Shown here piece after piece: positions 1 to 11,400 of a stretch of DNA of 64,000 bases. A program made the position numbers and the translations under genes. The stretch is from contig NW_024466599.1 of the NCBI RefSeq assembly GCF_017591425.1, positions 22,916,001-22,980,000 of the forward strand. The letters are read 5' to 3'. A model generated the notes under the pieces. It ran no database searches and was not told the origin of the DNA. It saw nothing but the letters and a program-made list of their open reading frames with translations. Position 1 is the stretch's first letter. Every line of letters begins with the position of its first letter. Origin of the DNA: Ochotona curzoniae (lineage: Eukaryota; Chordata; Mammalia; Lagomorpha; Ochotonidae).

Positions 1-119
1 TAAAGTCAGGCTATGACTTCTGCTGCTGCGTTAGTTTGGCTTAGCTGTTAGAAGATTTCACAAAGATGGAGATACAGTTTGGACACATTGGACAAATTCT
101 TCTCTTAAGCACTTTATAA

Positions 120-400
120 ATTTTTAAATATATATATGTATTTGGAAAAGAGAGAAAGAGAGAGACAGAGAGGGACTGACTCCCGTCCACTGGTTCACCC
201 CCGTATACCAGGACGGTTTGAACTCGGGAGCTGTGGGATCAGTTTTGGTCTCCCGCCTGAGTGTGGGAAACCCCACTACTGGAGTTGGCACCCTGCTTCC
301 CAGCCCTGTCTGTATCAGCAGGAAGCTGGAGTCAGGAGATGAACTCTGGTATTGAGACAAGCGTTGTGAGCTTCATAGCTGTTATGCTAAAGGCCCGTTT
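120..400 (-). mobile_element. Old CSINE, antisense
   Basis: An AT-rich tail is followed by a GA-rich stretch (AGAGAGAAAGAG) and then the degraded GGTTCACCC and GGGAGCTG blocks of the SINE in reverse orientation. It is strongly diverged. Confidence 0.6.
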
Positions 401-1007
401 TTCTGGAATTGTTAAATCAGTTAATTAAATCGTGTATACAAGATACCTCAGTAGAGTCTGAACTTGTGATGAAGTTCTTCTTGAAAATAAATCTTCCTCT
501 AATGTCTGTATCTCAATTTTCATGCTGCCATGATGTAGTTTTGCCAGTCAGAAGGCTAAAAGTCAACTTTGCCTGGTCCTTGGCCTTGCCCAGTGGCAGG
601 AAGAGGCAGCCAGATCTGTGGTGAAGCCAGGCTGGGGTGCTAGGAGCAACACTGGTTTGACATGTGCAAAGTTAGTAGTAGATCTGTTTCTTCTAAAATG
701 GAAGCAATTGTAATTAACTCAAAATAGTTCCTTAATTGTTTTTTTTAATCCTTCCACCTGTAGAGTTGAGAACAGTTTTATTTGCAGCACTGTGATGGTT
801 AACTAAAGTTACAGTCTGTTTTTCTGTATTTGTCAATGAAGATGAAATGAAAATGGAGAATGAACCCACAGTTATTTCTTTTATGCCTTTATTAAATTTC
901 TTAAATTATGTTCAAAATATTCAATATTCAAAGTATTTAATTACTGTTGAACTGCTTTATAGTGTCACTTAGATTATACAGTTTAATTCATTTAAAATGC
1001 TTTTATT

Positions 1008-1323
1008 GGACCTGGCACAGTAGTCTAGTGGTTGAAATCCTTGCCTTGCATGCATCAGGATCTCATGTGGAGGTCAGTTTGTGTCCCAGCTGCTCCACTT
1101 CCCATTGCCTGGGAAAGCAGTCAGGGAAGGCCTAAGGCCTTGGGAGCCTGTATCCACGTGGGAGACCCAGAAGAGGCTCCTGGCTCCCAGTTTTGGATCT
1201 ACTCAGCTCCACTTACTGTGACCACTTGGGAAATGAATCAGCACATGGATGATCTTTCTCGCTGTCTTTCATTCTTTCTGTAAGTCTGAGTTTCCAATAA
1301 AAATAAATAAATCTTTTTTTAAA
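1008..1323 (+). mobile_element. CSINE, full length, with target-site duplication
   Basis: It runs from a GGACCTGGCACAG head to an AATAAAAATAAATAAATC tail. A perfect 14-bp duplication, AAAATGCTTTTATT, flanks it at 994-1007 and 1324-1337. Confidence 0.92.
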
Positions 1324-1330
1324 AAAATGC

Positions 1331-1482
1331 TTTTATTATCATTATTTCAGAGACAGAGATGTTGGGGAAGAGAATCTCCCTCTGGTTCACTCCTCCAGTG
1401 CTGAGACTTGAACTAGGCTCCTAGATATGGAGGTGGGCATCCCAAGTAGCAGGCTAACCACTGTGCCAAACACCCACCCCTG
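1331..1482 (-). mobile_element. Old CSINE, antisense, internally shortened
   Basis: An AGAGACAGAGATG block leads to CACTGTGCCAAACACCCACCCC, the reverse of a SINE head. It is about half length. Confidence 0.6.
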
Positions 1483-1605
1483 TTTAATTCTTAGAGGAAC
1501 CTTATGAGATACAGGTTTGGTTATTTCATTTTACGATTGATGAAGCTGAGACTCCAGCTACACAATTTGCTCATGTCTGCAAGCTAATAAGCAGAGAAAG
1601 GAGCA
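1483..1605 (+). mobile_element. MIR remnant
   Basis: The order of blocks (AACCTTATGAGATACAGG, CATTTTACGATTGATGAAGC, then TGCTCATGTCTGCAAGCTAA) is the MIR core and 3' pattern. Confidence 0.65.
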
Positions 1606-1609
1606 GTGG

Positions 1610-1915
1610 CGGGATGAGGCGTCGTTGCTGTGGTGTAGTAGCTAAGCTAGCCTTCCATTCCACAGGGGCATTGGTTTGAGTCCCGGTTGCTTTGTTTCTC
1701 AAGCAGCTCCTTGCTAATGGGCCTGGGGTAGCAGTGCTAGACAGTTCAGTTGCTTGGGCCCTGGACCCGAGTGGGATACCCAGTGAAGCTCCTGAATCCC
1801 AAGGTGCAGTGTGACTCAGCCTTGGCTGTTACGAATCAGGGGTTGGAAGATTCTCTCTCCTTTTCTCTCTCTATAACCTTGACTTTCAAATAAATAAATT
1901 AAATCTTATGTTTTA
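1610..1915 (+). mobile_element. Old CSINE, sense
   Basis: A TTGGTTTGAGTCCCGG B-box region, a CCTTGCTAATGGGCC block and an AATAAATAAATTAAATCTT tail identify an older subfamily. Confidence 0.8.
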
Positions 1916-2643
1916 AAACACTGACATTTTAGTTTTTTTTTTTTACACAAGTGAGGAAAAGATGCTGTCCTTTGCCCGGGATGTCAGAGTCCTCTCTCTA
2001 AGAGTTATGTATGCTTATTGTCTGTTTTGTGACTGTTGTTAAGTTTCTGCAGTAGACATTTTAGAAACACATGTACTTTGTTCATTCTAGAAAGTCTGTG
2101 GGTTTTTCTAGAATGTTTTTGGTAGGCCTTAGCCTGTTCATGCTGGTCCAAGGTTGAGGCCTGCGCAGCATTGGATCTGTGGGAAGCGTGATTGTTTGAC
2201 TTCAGCAGGAGTTTTGGAGACATGCTTTGTGGTGGCACTTGCCAGCTTGTAAAGCAAACAAGTGAAATGTGGGTGTTTAATAAAATCCCCGACATAACAT
2301 TTTTTGTTAGAGTGATTATTTTATTGCAGGTAGATATATGAAGCTGTGATGTTCATTGAGTGCCAACGTTTTCTTGAGTTACTTCTTCCTTTATTTAAAC
2401 TTTTTTTTTTTATTGACTTCCTTATTCCTCTAAAATTTGAGCCTGTGAGGGCAGGCTGGATTAGATTTTTAAGGCATTTGCAATGTTATGGTTCTGTTCA
2501 GTGCCAATTACTATGTAATAGATGAATGCCTTTGTTTCAATGTTAAATTAGCTCATAAATCTCTGTATTACTACAGGACATGCAGACATCATTGCTTTGT
2601 TGATTTCATCATTTTAGATTACAGTTTTCTTTTTTTTTTTTAG

Positions 2644-2784
2644 GCCAAAGGACTGGATGCAGCTGTTCTGAGCCTGCTTGTTCTAGATGGTGAGTCAATC
2701 TACAGCTTGACTTCCAAGCCAGTACTGCTTCTGTTAGCACGGATCATCCTGGTGCACCTAAGAGACAAACTGACAGCTATTCAG
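2644..2784 (+). CDS. TTC27: TTC27 coding exon A (47 codons)
   Basis: The exon follows a long T-rich tract ending in TTTTAG and is closed by the donor GTAAGG. It is 141 nt, phase 0 at both ends, and reads [18 protein letters not shown] and onward to RDKLTAIQ. The pattern of leucines and isoleucines suggests helices. It matches the human TTC27 stretch beginning KGLDAF with few substitutions. A decayed SINE begins only about 80 bases after the donor. Confidence 0.95.
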
Positions 2785-2865
2785 GTAAGGGGAGCAGAGA
2801 ATCCATACTCTGGTCACATAGTCCATTCTCTGCGTTGGAACAAAATAGATCAGATGGGGTCATTT

Positions 2866-3148
2866 ATTTTATTATTTGCATTTATTTGAAAGGCAGAGAA
2901 AGAGACAAGGATGGAGATCGTCCATCTGCTGATTTGTTTCTTAACCTGTGGGATTGTAAGACCAGAGCCTGTAACGCACTCTGGCTCTCCAAATGAATGG
3001 TAGAGATTCAAGTGTTAGAACCGTCGCCTGCTGCCTCTCAGGATGCACATTAGCAGCAAGTTGGAATTGGAAGCAGAGCCAGGATTCAAACCAAGGTTTG
3101 CAGTGTGGTGACATACAACCAGCGACTTAACCCTCTGCACTAAAATGC
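2866..3148 (-). mobile_element. Old CSINE, antisense
   Basis: It opens with TTATTTGAAAGGCAGAGAAAG and ends near CCCTCTGCACTAAAATGCAC. It sits about 80 bases downstream of exon A. Confidence 0.7.
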
Positions 3149-3393
3149 ACTACACGACTGAATAATTTATAAAGGAAAGGTGTTTATTTAGTTACCAGTA
3201 TTGGAGATTGGAACTCCAAGATCAGACACCTGTGTTTGGTGAGGGCCTTGTGCTGTAATGTTGTAATGGAAAGTGCAAGAAGAAGAGACAGAACATGAGG
3301 AAGAACCTCTCTCTACACAGCCTGCTCTTGTAGTAACCAGTTCATTGGTAATGAGGAAGACATTAATAAAACCTAATGATCTGATTGCTGTGT

Positions 3394-3682
3394 TTACTTA
3401 TTTATATTTATTTTTTATTGGAAAGGCATATTTATAGAGAGAAGGAAAGACAGAAAGATCTTCCATCTATTGTTTCATGCTCAGATCGCTTCAGCGGCCA
3501 AGGTTGGGCTGTTCTGAAGTCAGAGCCAGGAGATTCTTCCGGGTCTCCTTTGTGGATACAGAGTCCAAGGCAGTGGGCCGTTTTCTACTGCTTTCCCAGG
3601 CTCTAAGCAGGGAACTGGATGGGAAGCAGAGCAAGGACCCATGTGGGATATTGGCTGTTGAAGGGAAGGATTAGCCAATTAA
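3394..3682 (-). mobile_element. CSINE, antisense
   Basis: It runs from ATTTATTTTTTATTGGAAAG through TTCTTCCGGGTCTCC and GGGAACTGGATGGGAAG to a degraded head. Confidence 0.8.
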
Positions 3683-3932
3683 GTCAAATCCTCTGTACTC
3701 AAGTGGCTGCAACAGTCAGCTGAGCTGATCTGAAGCCAGGAGCCAGGAATTTCTTCCAGGTCTCCCACATGGGTGCAGGGTCCCAAGGCTTTGGTCCATC
3801 TTCGACTGCTTTCGCAGGCCACAAGCAGGGAGCTGGATGGGGAACAGGGTCTCCAGGACACGAACCAGTGCCCATATGGGATCCTCGTGTATGTAAGGTC
3901 GGGGCTTTAACTGCTAGGCTACTGTGCCAGGC
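3683..3932 (-). mobile_element. CSINE, antisense, lacking its 3' tail
   Basis: It starts at CTCAAGTGGCTGCAAC and runs to the reversed head TGTGCCAGGCCC. The tail portion is absent, and it abuts the preceding SINE. Confidence 0.85.
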
Positions 3933-3939
3933 CCAAGAC

Positions 3940-4205
3940 CCTTCAATTTTATTATTATCTATATACGGGGAGATGGAGAGAGCGAGAGAGAGAATGAGAG
4001 ATAGCACTCCTTTCTGCTGACATACTTCTCCAGTGCCAAGTGGAAGCTGGGAGCTGTAAAATTAGTGTCGATTTGCTGTTTAGTTACCAGGGACTTAATA
4101 CTTGAGCTATCTCCCAGAGTCTGCATGAGCAGAATGCTGGATCGGGAACTGGGTTTAGGATGTGAATCCAGGCACTGCTAAGCCAATAGCTCACCACAAC
4201 CCTTT
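3940..4205 (-). mobile_element. Old CSINE, antisense
   Basis: A GA-rich block near 3970-4000, a GCTGGGAGCTGTAA block and a GTGAATCCAGGCACTGC block occur in antisense SINE order. Confidence 0.55.
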
Positions 4206-4535
4206 TAATTTATACTTACTATATTATATTTACATTATATTTGAGAGCCAGAAACAGGGAGAGACAGACAGCTAGAGAGGTGTTACCATCTACTAGTCCA
4301 CTCCACAAATACTTGTAATGGTCAGAATGGGTCCAGTGCTGAAGCTGGGAGCCTGGAGTACTCATGCCATCTGAATATAGCACGTGGATTGTAGGAACCC
4401 AACTGCCTGAGGTGTTGCCATTGCCTCACAGGTGCTATGCTATGCAGCTGGTATCTGGAACCGAGGCAGAGGCTGAGCCAATGTGGGCCATGGGTACACT
4501 CTGGCATCTTAACCACTGGGCCTACTACCTAATCA
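4206..4535 (-). mobile_element. Old CSINE, antisense
   Basis: An AGAGCCAGAAACAGGGAGAG block, a CCATCTACTAGTCCACTCC block and an ATCTTAACCACTGGGCC end mark it as a highly diverged copy. Confidence 0.6.
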
Positions 4536-5199
4536 TCTCTGAGGCCTCACTTGTTAACACTACAGAAATGGCAGTCAAGTTTCAGCCTGGGTTTTGGAGA
4601 GAATAATCTGCATCCAAAACATAGCAGCACGTGTGACTTTTGAACTAATTAATTAGTATCTGATTGTAAGTATAATGCTGATGCTTCCTGGTTATTTTTC
4701 TGCATGTTTATTTTCAAAATCTGATGAAAATAAGCAAAAGATTTCTCTCAGAAATTTAGCTAGTATAAAATGAGATTATATTGAGCCTCTTTTATAGGAT
4801 TATGTGTGTTCATTCTCAGAATTTTAAGCTTATGTTGAGAAAGAACCTTCATATTAATTTTGTATAAACATGATAAGCAACACCTAGAATACAGTGGCTC
4901 TTTGTTACCGTTTCTTGGCTCAGTCTTACTTTTTTGCTGTTTGGATTGAGTGCAATAGTACGTTTGTTCAGTGTCTGGTATGATTTAATTCATGTGTAAA
5001 CCAGTGAAGAGAAAGACTCATCCACAGCAAGCTAATGTGCAGTGGCAGGTGACTGGACCCCCAAGAGGGAGACAGAGCCTTTGGAGACTTCCTGAGGGCT
5101 GTTTGCTCTGTTATAACTGCACTTCTGCACTGTGCTGGGAAGGCAGTGAAGTTGATGTGTAAAGGAGGGTTGGGTGTTTTGCATCATACTTAAAATATA

Positions 5200-5445
5200 T
5201 ATTCAGACGTGTGTCTCATGTCAGTGCCTGCGTTCTAGACCTGGCTCTGGCTCCTGATTCTGACTTGGTGCCAATACAGAAGCTGGGAGGCATAGTGAAG
5301 GCACTGCTGCTGAACTCATGCCACCCTTGTGGGAGACCCGGATTGAGTTCCTGCTCTTTGCTTGCCTCGCCCCCCAACCCTGGTTGCTGCAAGCATTGGG
5401 GAAACGACCTGGCAGATGGAAACTATTGTCTCTACTTCTTAAAAT
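5200..5445 (+). mobile_element. Old CSINE, sense
   Basis: TGGGAGACCCGGATTGAGTT, a GGTTGCTGCAAGCATTGGGG block and CTGGCAGATGGAA follow the SINE 3' half in order. Confidence 0.6.
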
Positions 5446-5904
5446 GTAAAAACCTTTTTAAAAACGTAAATGAATGGACATGCGTGTGTTGTAAGAAAGC
5501 TTTATTTAAATTTTGATTTAAACTACATGCAGTTTTTACTTGACATGAGGTATTGGTTTTGATCTTTTTTTCTCAGTGATTGAAAGGCATAAAACTAGTT
5601 TTAGTTTAGATAGTGTAAAAAAAAAAAAACCATAGTGTGCACACAAGCTTCCAATAATCCCTACTGTCTTTTGTTGTTACAACTGGATTGATTATAGATA
5701 CCACTTCCATGTTGTCACAAGTTGTAAATCTGAATTTTGCACGAAATCTTCCAATGTTTATGTGTTGGTTTGAAATATTTAACATATACAATACTTCTGT
5801 GACTAGTTGTATAATTGCTATGTATTGCTTAATTACTTTCCTCTCCACGCCTGTAAGTTGAGAGATTGGCTTTGGTTTAGAGAGGTGAGTACTGTGGTAT
5901 TGTA

Positions 5905-6130
5905 AATGAAGCATCACTTGGGGTGCCTGCAGTATTACAGGTTCAAGTCCTGCTTCTGCTTCTGATGCTCTGCATCCCGGGAAAGAGCAGGTGGTGATGC
6001 CTCATGTCAGTGGATGTGTATCACCCTGTGAGAGACCCTAAGGCAGTTCTGGGCCCTGGCTTCGGTTTGGCTCCATCCTGCTGTTGCAGGCATTTGTGGA
6101 GTGAGCTATCTTTATCTCGATCTCATTCTA
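5905..6130 (+). mobile_element. Old CSINE, sense
   Basis: CAGGTTCAAGTCCTGC, GGGAAAGAGCAGGTGG and TGTTGCAGGCATTTGTGGAG lie in SINE order. Confidence 0.6.
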
Positions 6131-6239
6131 CTTACTAATTGTTAATTAATTGAAGAAGGGAGAAGAGAGTTAATGCCTCCGTCAGCAGCTCTCCGAGAAG
6201 CCAGAGGGTTTGGAAGTGGCTGTACTAGAATGGCTTTTA

Positions 6240-6430
6240 TTTTAGTTTTCCTTATTTTAAAAGCAGAGTGACAGAGTAAAAAACAAAATAAATAAAGCTC
6301 TGTCCATTTCTTCATTCCTTTGCAAGTGCCTGCAGCAGTCTGAAGCTGGCACCCGGATCGCCAGGTGGGTCTTCCACGTCCAAGTCTTCCACTTGGGTGT
6401 CAGGGACCAAATACCTGAACCTGTCACTTG
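6240..6430 (-). mobile_element. Old CSINE fragment, antisense
   Basis: AAAGCAGAGTGACAGAG, CAGTCTGAAGCTGG and CACTTGGGTGTCAGGGACC resemble an old antisense copy. It is weakly supported. Confidence 0.45.
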
Positions 6431-6644
6431 TGGGAGAGTGGGCGTGAGATGTTACACTTATGAAGATGTGGAAATGGATTTTTTTTTTTACCATTGAAAA
6501 CGTAGCAGTGGATAGGTAGTGGATAGGTAAGACTAAGTTTAAATTCGTGAATAGCAAGCAGTTTAGAAAATGGATCTCAGTTAAAGTAAAACTTTTTTTT
6601 GCCAAGAATTTCTTATTTTCACTTGCCTGGTGCTTTTCCCCTAG

Positions 6645-6747
6645 AGCTTGCCGTGGTGGACTCTGCGGTGTGTGGCTATTCACCAGCAGCTGCTTGAGGA
6701 GCGCTCGCCGCAGCTCTTTGCTCTGGCTGAGGACTGCATTGGTCGAG
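6645..6747 (+). CDS. TTC27: TTC27 coding exon B (34 codons plus 1 nt)
   Basis: The acceptor is TTTTCCCCTAG, ending at 6644, and the donor is GTATGT at 6748. It encodes [20 protein letters not shown] and ends in EDCIGR, leaving one G to start the next codon. The [10 protein letters not shown] motif is highly characteristic of TTC27 orthologues. The last residues, GR, differ from the human DQ as I recall it. Confidence 0.95.
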
Positions 6748-6914
6748 GTATGTGGCAGTGGCAGTGGCAGAGCTTTCCTGGCTATGGCTGTGGAACTCTG
6801 TTCTATTTTCTTTTTATCTTTCTGTGAAAAGTGTTTGGGTTAGTTTTTGGATTACAGAAAAGTTTTACAAACAAATTTAGATTATCAAACCATATATATT
6901 TTTACAAGGCTGTA

Positions 6915-7012
6915 GACAACTCTAGGTTGTAAGCTCTTTGAGGACTGGAATTTTCTTTTAAACTTGTTTCTACTTCGCACATTGTCTAGGAAGTAGTAAA
7001 TGTTTGCTTTGT
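6915..7012 (+). mobile_element. L2 3' remnant
   Basis: GTTGTAAGCTCTTTGAGGAC followed by AGTAGTAAATGTTTGC is the typical L2 3' end pattern. Confidence 0.6.
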
Positions 7013-8165
7013 GTTTCATGAAAAATACCAGAACACAGTGAGATTTTACTTTGTAGAAGTTTTTTAGATGAAAATTGTTGCCTCTAAGAAGCAGTGCCTG
7101 TAACTGGGAATACTTGTCCTTGTCGATCTTTTTTTTTTTTTTTTTAATTTAATTTTTAATATTGTTTACCTAGTTGAGAGATGCATGTGCATGTTGACCT
7201 CTGATTAAGATGAGCAGGTCAAGGGAAGGTGGATGGGATAAATGTTTCCATTTTTTCCTTCCTCTCCTGTATCTGTCGGCTGTTGAGGTGGCAAGGTGTG
7301 GGAGGAGGGAGGGTCTCTGCTATCAAACTGCATCAGTACCCAGGGGTGGGGGATGGTGATTTGATGACGCCTTTGAGATCCCAGCATGGGGAAGAGTGTT
7401 CCAAGGGTGTTACTTGAGTAGTTTTTGTATTTCTGAGACATTATCAACTTTCCTCATCAGGGCTGAGAAAATCTTCCCAGGATTGTCCAAGATTGGAGTG
7501 ACCAATCCACCTTAGTGCATCCACAGACCCCAGACATTTGCTGCAAAGTTTGGCCTGGAGAGTTGTGCAGTCTGTTCTGTTTTCCATTCTCTGATGAGGC
7601 GGTTGATATGCTCTGCTGGCCTAGCTGAGCTGGCCATCATGTCCCCCTTGTGCATCTGGGCATGCTGTCTACTGTAGAGGCATCAGCTGTGAGGAGGCCC
7701 AGTCCTGATACATGCTCTCCAAGGTTGGACCATGTGCCTTGTAATTTTTCCCTGTGGTTGGGGTTTGAGTCCAGCAATATAGTCTGGGAGTCCTCCAAGA
7801 AATCTCCCCTGGGATGACCTCAGATTTGACTCCTTTGTGCACCAGCCAGTGCAGGGTCGGGTTTGGTCTGTAAGCTATACCAACCATTAGTCAGTAGATG
7901 GATACTGTGGCCTAGCCTAACCCAGCCTGCTGTAGGCCTTCTCTTCATGCATATCTGTGGGTGCTGCAGCACAGTTGAAGCAACCCCCTTTAATTCCCAC
8001 TAGGTGCCCCCTAGCCCTGGGTCCAGTGCTCATGGGTAGAAGCTGGAAACCATCAGAAGGGTGCTCATAATTTCCCTAATTTGCTCATCTCAGCACTGGA
8101 TCTTGCGCATTCTAGGCAGTTCTTAGGTCTAGCCTGATGTGACTTTCCCCCAGTTCTAGCACCTG

Positions 8166-8243
8166 CTAGCTGATGCTGCAGCAAAGCCCGACCAGCCTAA
8201 AGTTCTAGCTGATGCTTTAGCAAAGCCCGACCAGCCTGCACTT
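8166..8243. repeat. 39-bp tandem duplication
   Basis: Two near-identical units begin CTAGCTGATGCT and end near CCGACCAGCCT at 8166-8204 and 8205-8243, inside the repeat above. Confidence 0.85.
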
Positions 8244-8335
8244 ACTGTGGCTCATGCACCAATGGATATGGTTGCCTTGTCCAGCTGGCTCTCCCCCTAA
8301 CGGAGCTCACATACAGGCCAACAGGTTTTTTTTTT

Positions 8336-8664
8336 AATTTTTAAAAAAAATTTTTATTATATTTTTATTGGAAAGGCGGATATACAGAGAGGAGAGACAG
8401 AGAGGAAGATCTTCCGTCCGATGATTCACTCCCCAAGTGAGCACAACGGCCGATACTATGCCGATCCGAAGCCAGGAGCCTCTTCCGGGTCTCCCACGTG
8501 GGTGCAGGCTCCCAAAGCTTTGGGCCATCCTCGACTGCTCTCACGGGCCACAGGCAGGGAGCTGGAAGGGAAGTGGGGCTGCCGGGACTAGAACCAGCGC
8601 CCATATGGGATCCCGGGCGTGTAAGGCGAGGACCTTAACCACTTGCGTCGTGCCAGGCCCTGAA
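8336..8664 (-). mobile_element. Young CSINE, antisense, nested
   Basis: It is full length, from the poly(T)/ATTTTTATTGGAAAGGCGG tail to the reversed head TGCCAGGCCC. The 11-bp duplication CAACAGGTTTT lies at 8319-8329 and 8667-8677. It belongs to the same close-knit subfamily as 37366-37697 and 56356-56686. Confidence 0.93.
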
Positions 8665-8940
8665 TGCAACAGGTTTTGTAGCCCTGCCCAGCCTGGTCTC
8701 ATCTCTCACACTCAACCACAGGAGCAGTGGCCCAGCAGAGGAGCCCCCGCAGTCCCCCTACTGGGCATGCCCCTCTCCTGCTGGGTTTTATGTGTGTTGG
8801 TGGATGCTGCAGCCTAGTCTGGCATGGCCTGCCTCACCTCAGCATTCACTGGTGGGTGTTGCAACTGGGCTCGCCTGGTCTGCCCCTAGTTCCAGTTCGT
8901 GCTGGCAGGCCTGCCCCCAACGAAGTCAGGAACTACTTCT

Positions 8941-9284
8941 TTTTTTAAATTAAGATTTATTTATTTTTATTGCAAAATCAGATATACAGAGAGGAGGAGA
9001 GACAGAGAGGAAGAGTTTCTGTAGCTTCCGTCCGATGATTCACTCCCCAAGTGGCCAAAACGGCTGGTGCTGTGCTGATCCGGAGCCAGGAGCCCAGGTC
9101 CTCTTCCGGGTCTTCCACACGGGTGCAGGGTCCCAAAGCTTTGGGTTGTCCTCGCCTGCTTTCCCAGGCCACAAGCAAGGAGCTGGTTGGGAAGTGGAGC
9201 TGCCAGGATTAGAACCGGCGCCTGTGTGGGTTGCTGGCGTGTTCAAGGTGAGGACTTTAGCCGCTAGGCCACGGCGCTGGGCCC
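8941..9284 (-). mobile_element. CSINE, antisense, nested
   Basis: This full-length copy is flanked by a perfect 12-bp duplication AAGTCAGGAACT at 8923-8934 and 9286-9297. Confidence 0.93.
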
Positions 9285-9299
9285 AAAGTCAGGAACTTC

Positions 9300-9485
9300 T
9301 TACCAGTCAGCCGTGTGGGGAGAGGGGCCTGAGCAGTTGGGCTATCTCCTACTGCATTTGCAGCCCTTTAGCAGGGAGCTGGATGAGAAGTGGAGCAATT
9401 GGAACATGAGCCGGTATCCACATGGTGTGCTGGAATCCTGTGTTCCACGAGATGGCTTTACCCAGTGTGTGACTATGCTGGCCCC
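9300..9485 (-). mobile_element. CSINE 5'-half fragment, antisense
   Basis: GAGCAGTTGGGCTATC, GCAGGGAGCTGGATGAGAAG and ACTATGCTGGCCCC correspond to the SINE middle and head; the tail half is absent. Confidence 0.7.
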
Positions 9486-9752
9486 TCCTGCAAATATTTA
9501 ATTTTGTGTAAAGATTGTTCCTTTTTATTGCACAGTAGTTATATATACATGACCAAGAAATAAAATGTCACTAGGTGTTTATTTTTCAAGGAAATAAAAT
9601 TTAATGCAGTTGCTTTACAGAAAGATATTTGTTCCCTTAATTCTGTATAATGCTGTATTGTATAACTGCATTTATGTCCACATCTTTACCACAATCAGTG
9701 ATAGTGATGATTACCCTTAATTAATAAGAAGAGAAAAAACATTGCCCATGTG

Positions 9753-10065
9753 TTTTTTTTAAGGTTTACTTTATTTTTACTTGAGAGGCAAATTTACAGA
9801 GAAGAAGAAACAAGAGAGGAAGATCCTCCTTCTGCTGGTTCACCTGCACATGGCTGCAGTGGCCGGAGCTGAGCCATCCCAGAGGCAGGAGCCAGGAGCT
9901 TCTCAGTTGTCCCAGGTGGATGCAGGCTCCCAAGGCTTCGAGCTTCTCTGCTTCTTTCCCAGACCACAGGCAGGGAGCTTGATTAGAACTGGAGCAGCCG
10001 GGACACAAACTGGTGCCCATATGGCATGCTGGCGCCATACGTGGAGAATGAGCTTCCGGACCCGC
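9753..10065 (-). mobile_element. CSINE, antisense
   Basis: TTTTTTTAAGGTTTACTT tail, GGCAGGAGCCAGGAGC middle and GGTGCCCATATGGCATGC head region. Confidence 0.85.
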
Positions 10066-11089
10066 TCCAGCTTATGTGTGTGTGTGTTTTTTTTTTAATA
10101 GTAGAAACTACATGGTATGTGTTAAAGAGTTCTAATGGCAGAGTTAAAATTAAATGCTACAACAGAAAGTTAGCTCATATATCTAGAAAATGTGACTTTA
10201 AGTGACTCATTCCCCAAAAGACTACAGTTCTTTTCTGCACTGTATTTCAGTATGTCATTTGCTTTTCCTTGTGATCAAGAGCTTTTTATCTTGCTCTTAT
10301 AGCCTATTCAACTACATTCTTCATTTTTATCTAATCATAAATTAGTGACCAGACATAATTAGACATTTTGGCTAAATTGTAATCTTTCATAAATAATTTT
10401 AAAAGCGTTTCATTCTGCAGCTTGACCCTAATGCTGACCAGTTTAACTGAAAAATACTGCTAAGTGTCCAGAGAAAGATATCATATTTGAAATGTTGCCC
10501 TTGAAGGATGCTCACAAAGTTGCCAAAATCGTTTTCTTTCTGTGGAAACTAATCGAAGGGCTTTGTGGCCAGTTGTGATCCTTATGGTTCTGTCCAGGGA
10601 TGTTCCATAGGCCAGGTGGAATATAGCCCGTCAGAATGTCAGCGCATCTTGGCTGGGATGATCACATCTGTGAAGGGAGTGGGTTACAATCTTGACAAAT
10701 GCGTTCCTCAGCGCAGTCTAATGTGTTTTGATAGTCACGGTGAGGGGAGCCACAGCTGTCTCAGGACTAAGTAAAGGCTCACAGCAGTGTGTTGCCGGGA
10801 ACACATGTTCCTGTAAGTGCATGGGATGTAACAGTTATCTGAAAGTCAAGTCAGGAAGCCTGTGAGAACACAGGTGAAAATATTCCCCTCCAAAGTTTGG
10901 CTGTGATATGTACAGGCAGCCCTGTGGCTGTGGAGTAAGTTTATTTCTTCACTGAGAGCTGTTCCAGAGATTAATCCCTTGTGACTGATGGTGTATGTCT
11001 TTTTTTCTCCACAAATTTGATACGTTGGGCTGGAGATGATTGAATATACTAAGTATGATGTATCCATAATTTACATAGAAATGTAGTTT

Positions 11090-11400
11090 TCGAATAAATT
11101 TATTTTAAAAAATTTAATTGGACAGTATAGAGTAAGAGAGGAAGTAAGTGAATCGAGAGAGAACTGCCCTCTGCCAGTTCACTGCCCAGAGCTTTAGCTA
11201 GGATTGGGCCAGGCCACACTGACCCACGGCCCCCCTGTGGAGAGCTGGCACTTGGTTCCCTGAGCCGTGGTCACAGCCTCCCAGGGTCTACGTGAATAGG
11301 AGGCCAGTGTGAGGGGCTCAGCCAGGAGTAGTACCCGGGCAGCTCTGGTGTAGGTGGGCGCAACAGGGATCTAACTGCTGGGCTGACTGCTTGTCCCTCA
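11090..11400 (-). mobile_element. Old CSINE, antisense
   Basis: TTTATTTTAAAAAATTTAAT tail, GA-rich stretch, CTGCCAGTTCACTGCCC and GGATCTAACTGCTGGGC head traces. Confidence 0.6.

Larger units (their letters stand above)
1..2643 (+). other. TTC27 upstream intron (partial)
   Basis: Apart from the repeats listed separately, 400-1007 and 1920-2643 are AT-rich intron in which I recognise nothing. The 3' splice site at 2643 closes the intron. Any earlier TTC27 exons are outside the window. Confidence 0.85.
2785..6644 (+). other. TTC27 intron A-B
   Basis: The first half is a chain of antisense SINEs (2866-4535). The stretches 3150-3393, 4540-5199, 5446-5900 and 6440-6640 hold no recognised element. 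Confidence 0.85.
7125..8940 (-). mobile_element. Lineage-specific repeat, probably L1 3'-UTR type, broken by a SINE
   Basis: A T-run at 7131-7145 looks like a reversed poly(A) end, followed by GC-richer sequence to about 8335 that resumes at 8666-8940. The part near 7317-7480 is clearly homologous to 54760-54930 elsewhere in the window, so this is a dispersed repeat. The poly(T) start and length suggest an L1 3' end in antisense, but I could not confirm the class. It holds a 39-bp tandem duplication (8166-8204 and 8205-8243). Confidence 0.6.

Noticed and set aside
10400..10800. Possible exon or non-coding gene in unique intron
   Set aside because: Composition is somewhat coding-like (70-codon frame) but no matching splice sites or known protein; TTC27 is already contiguous across it.
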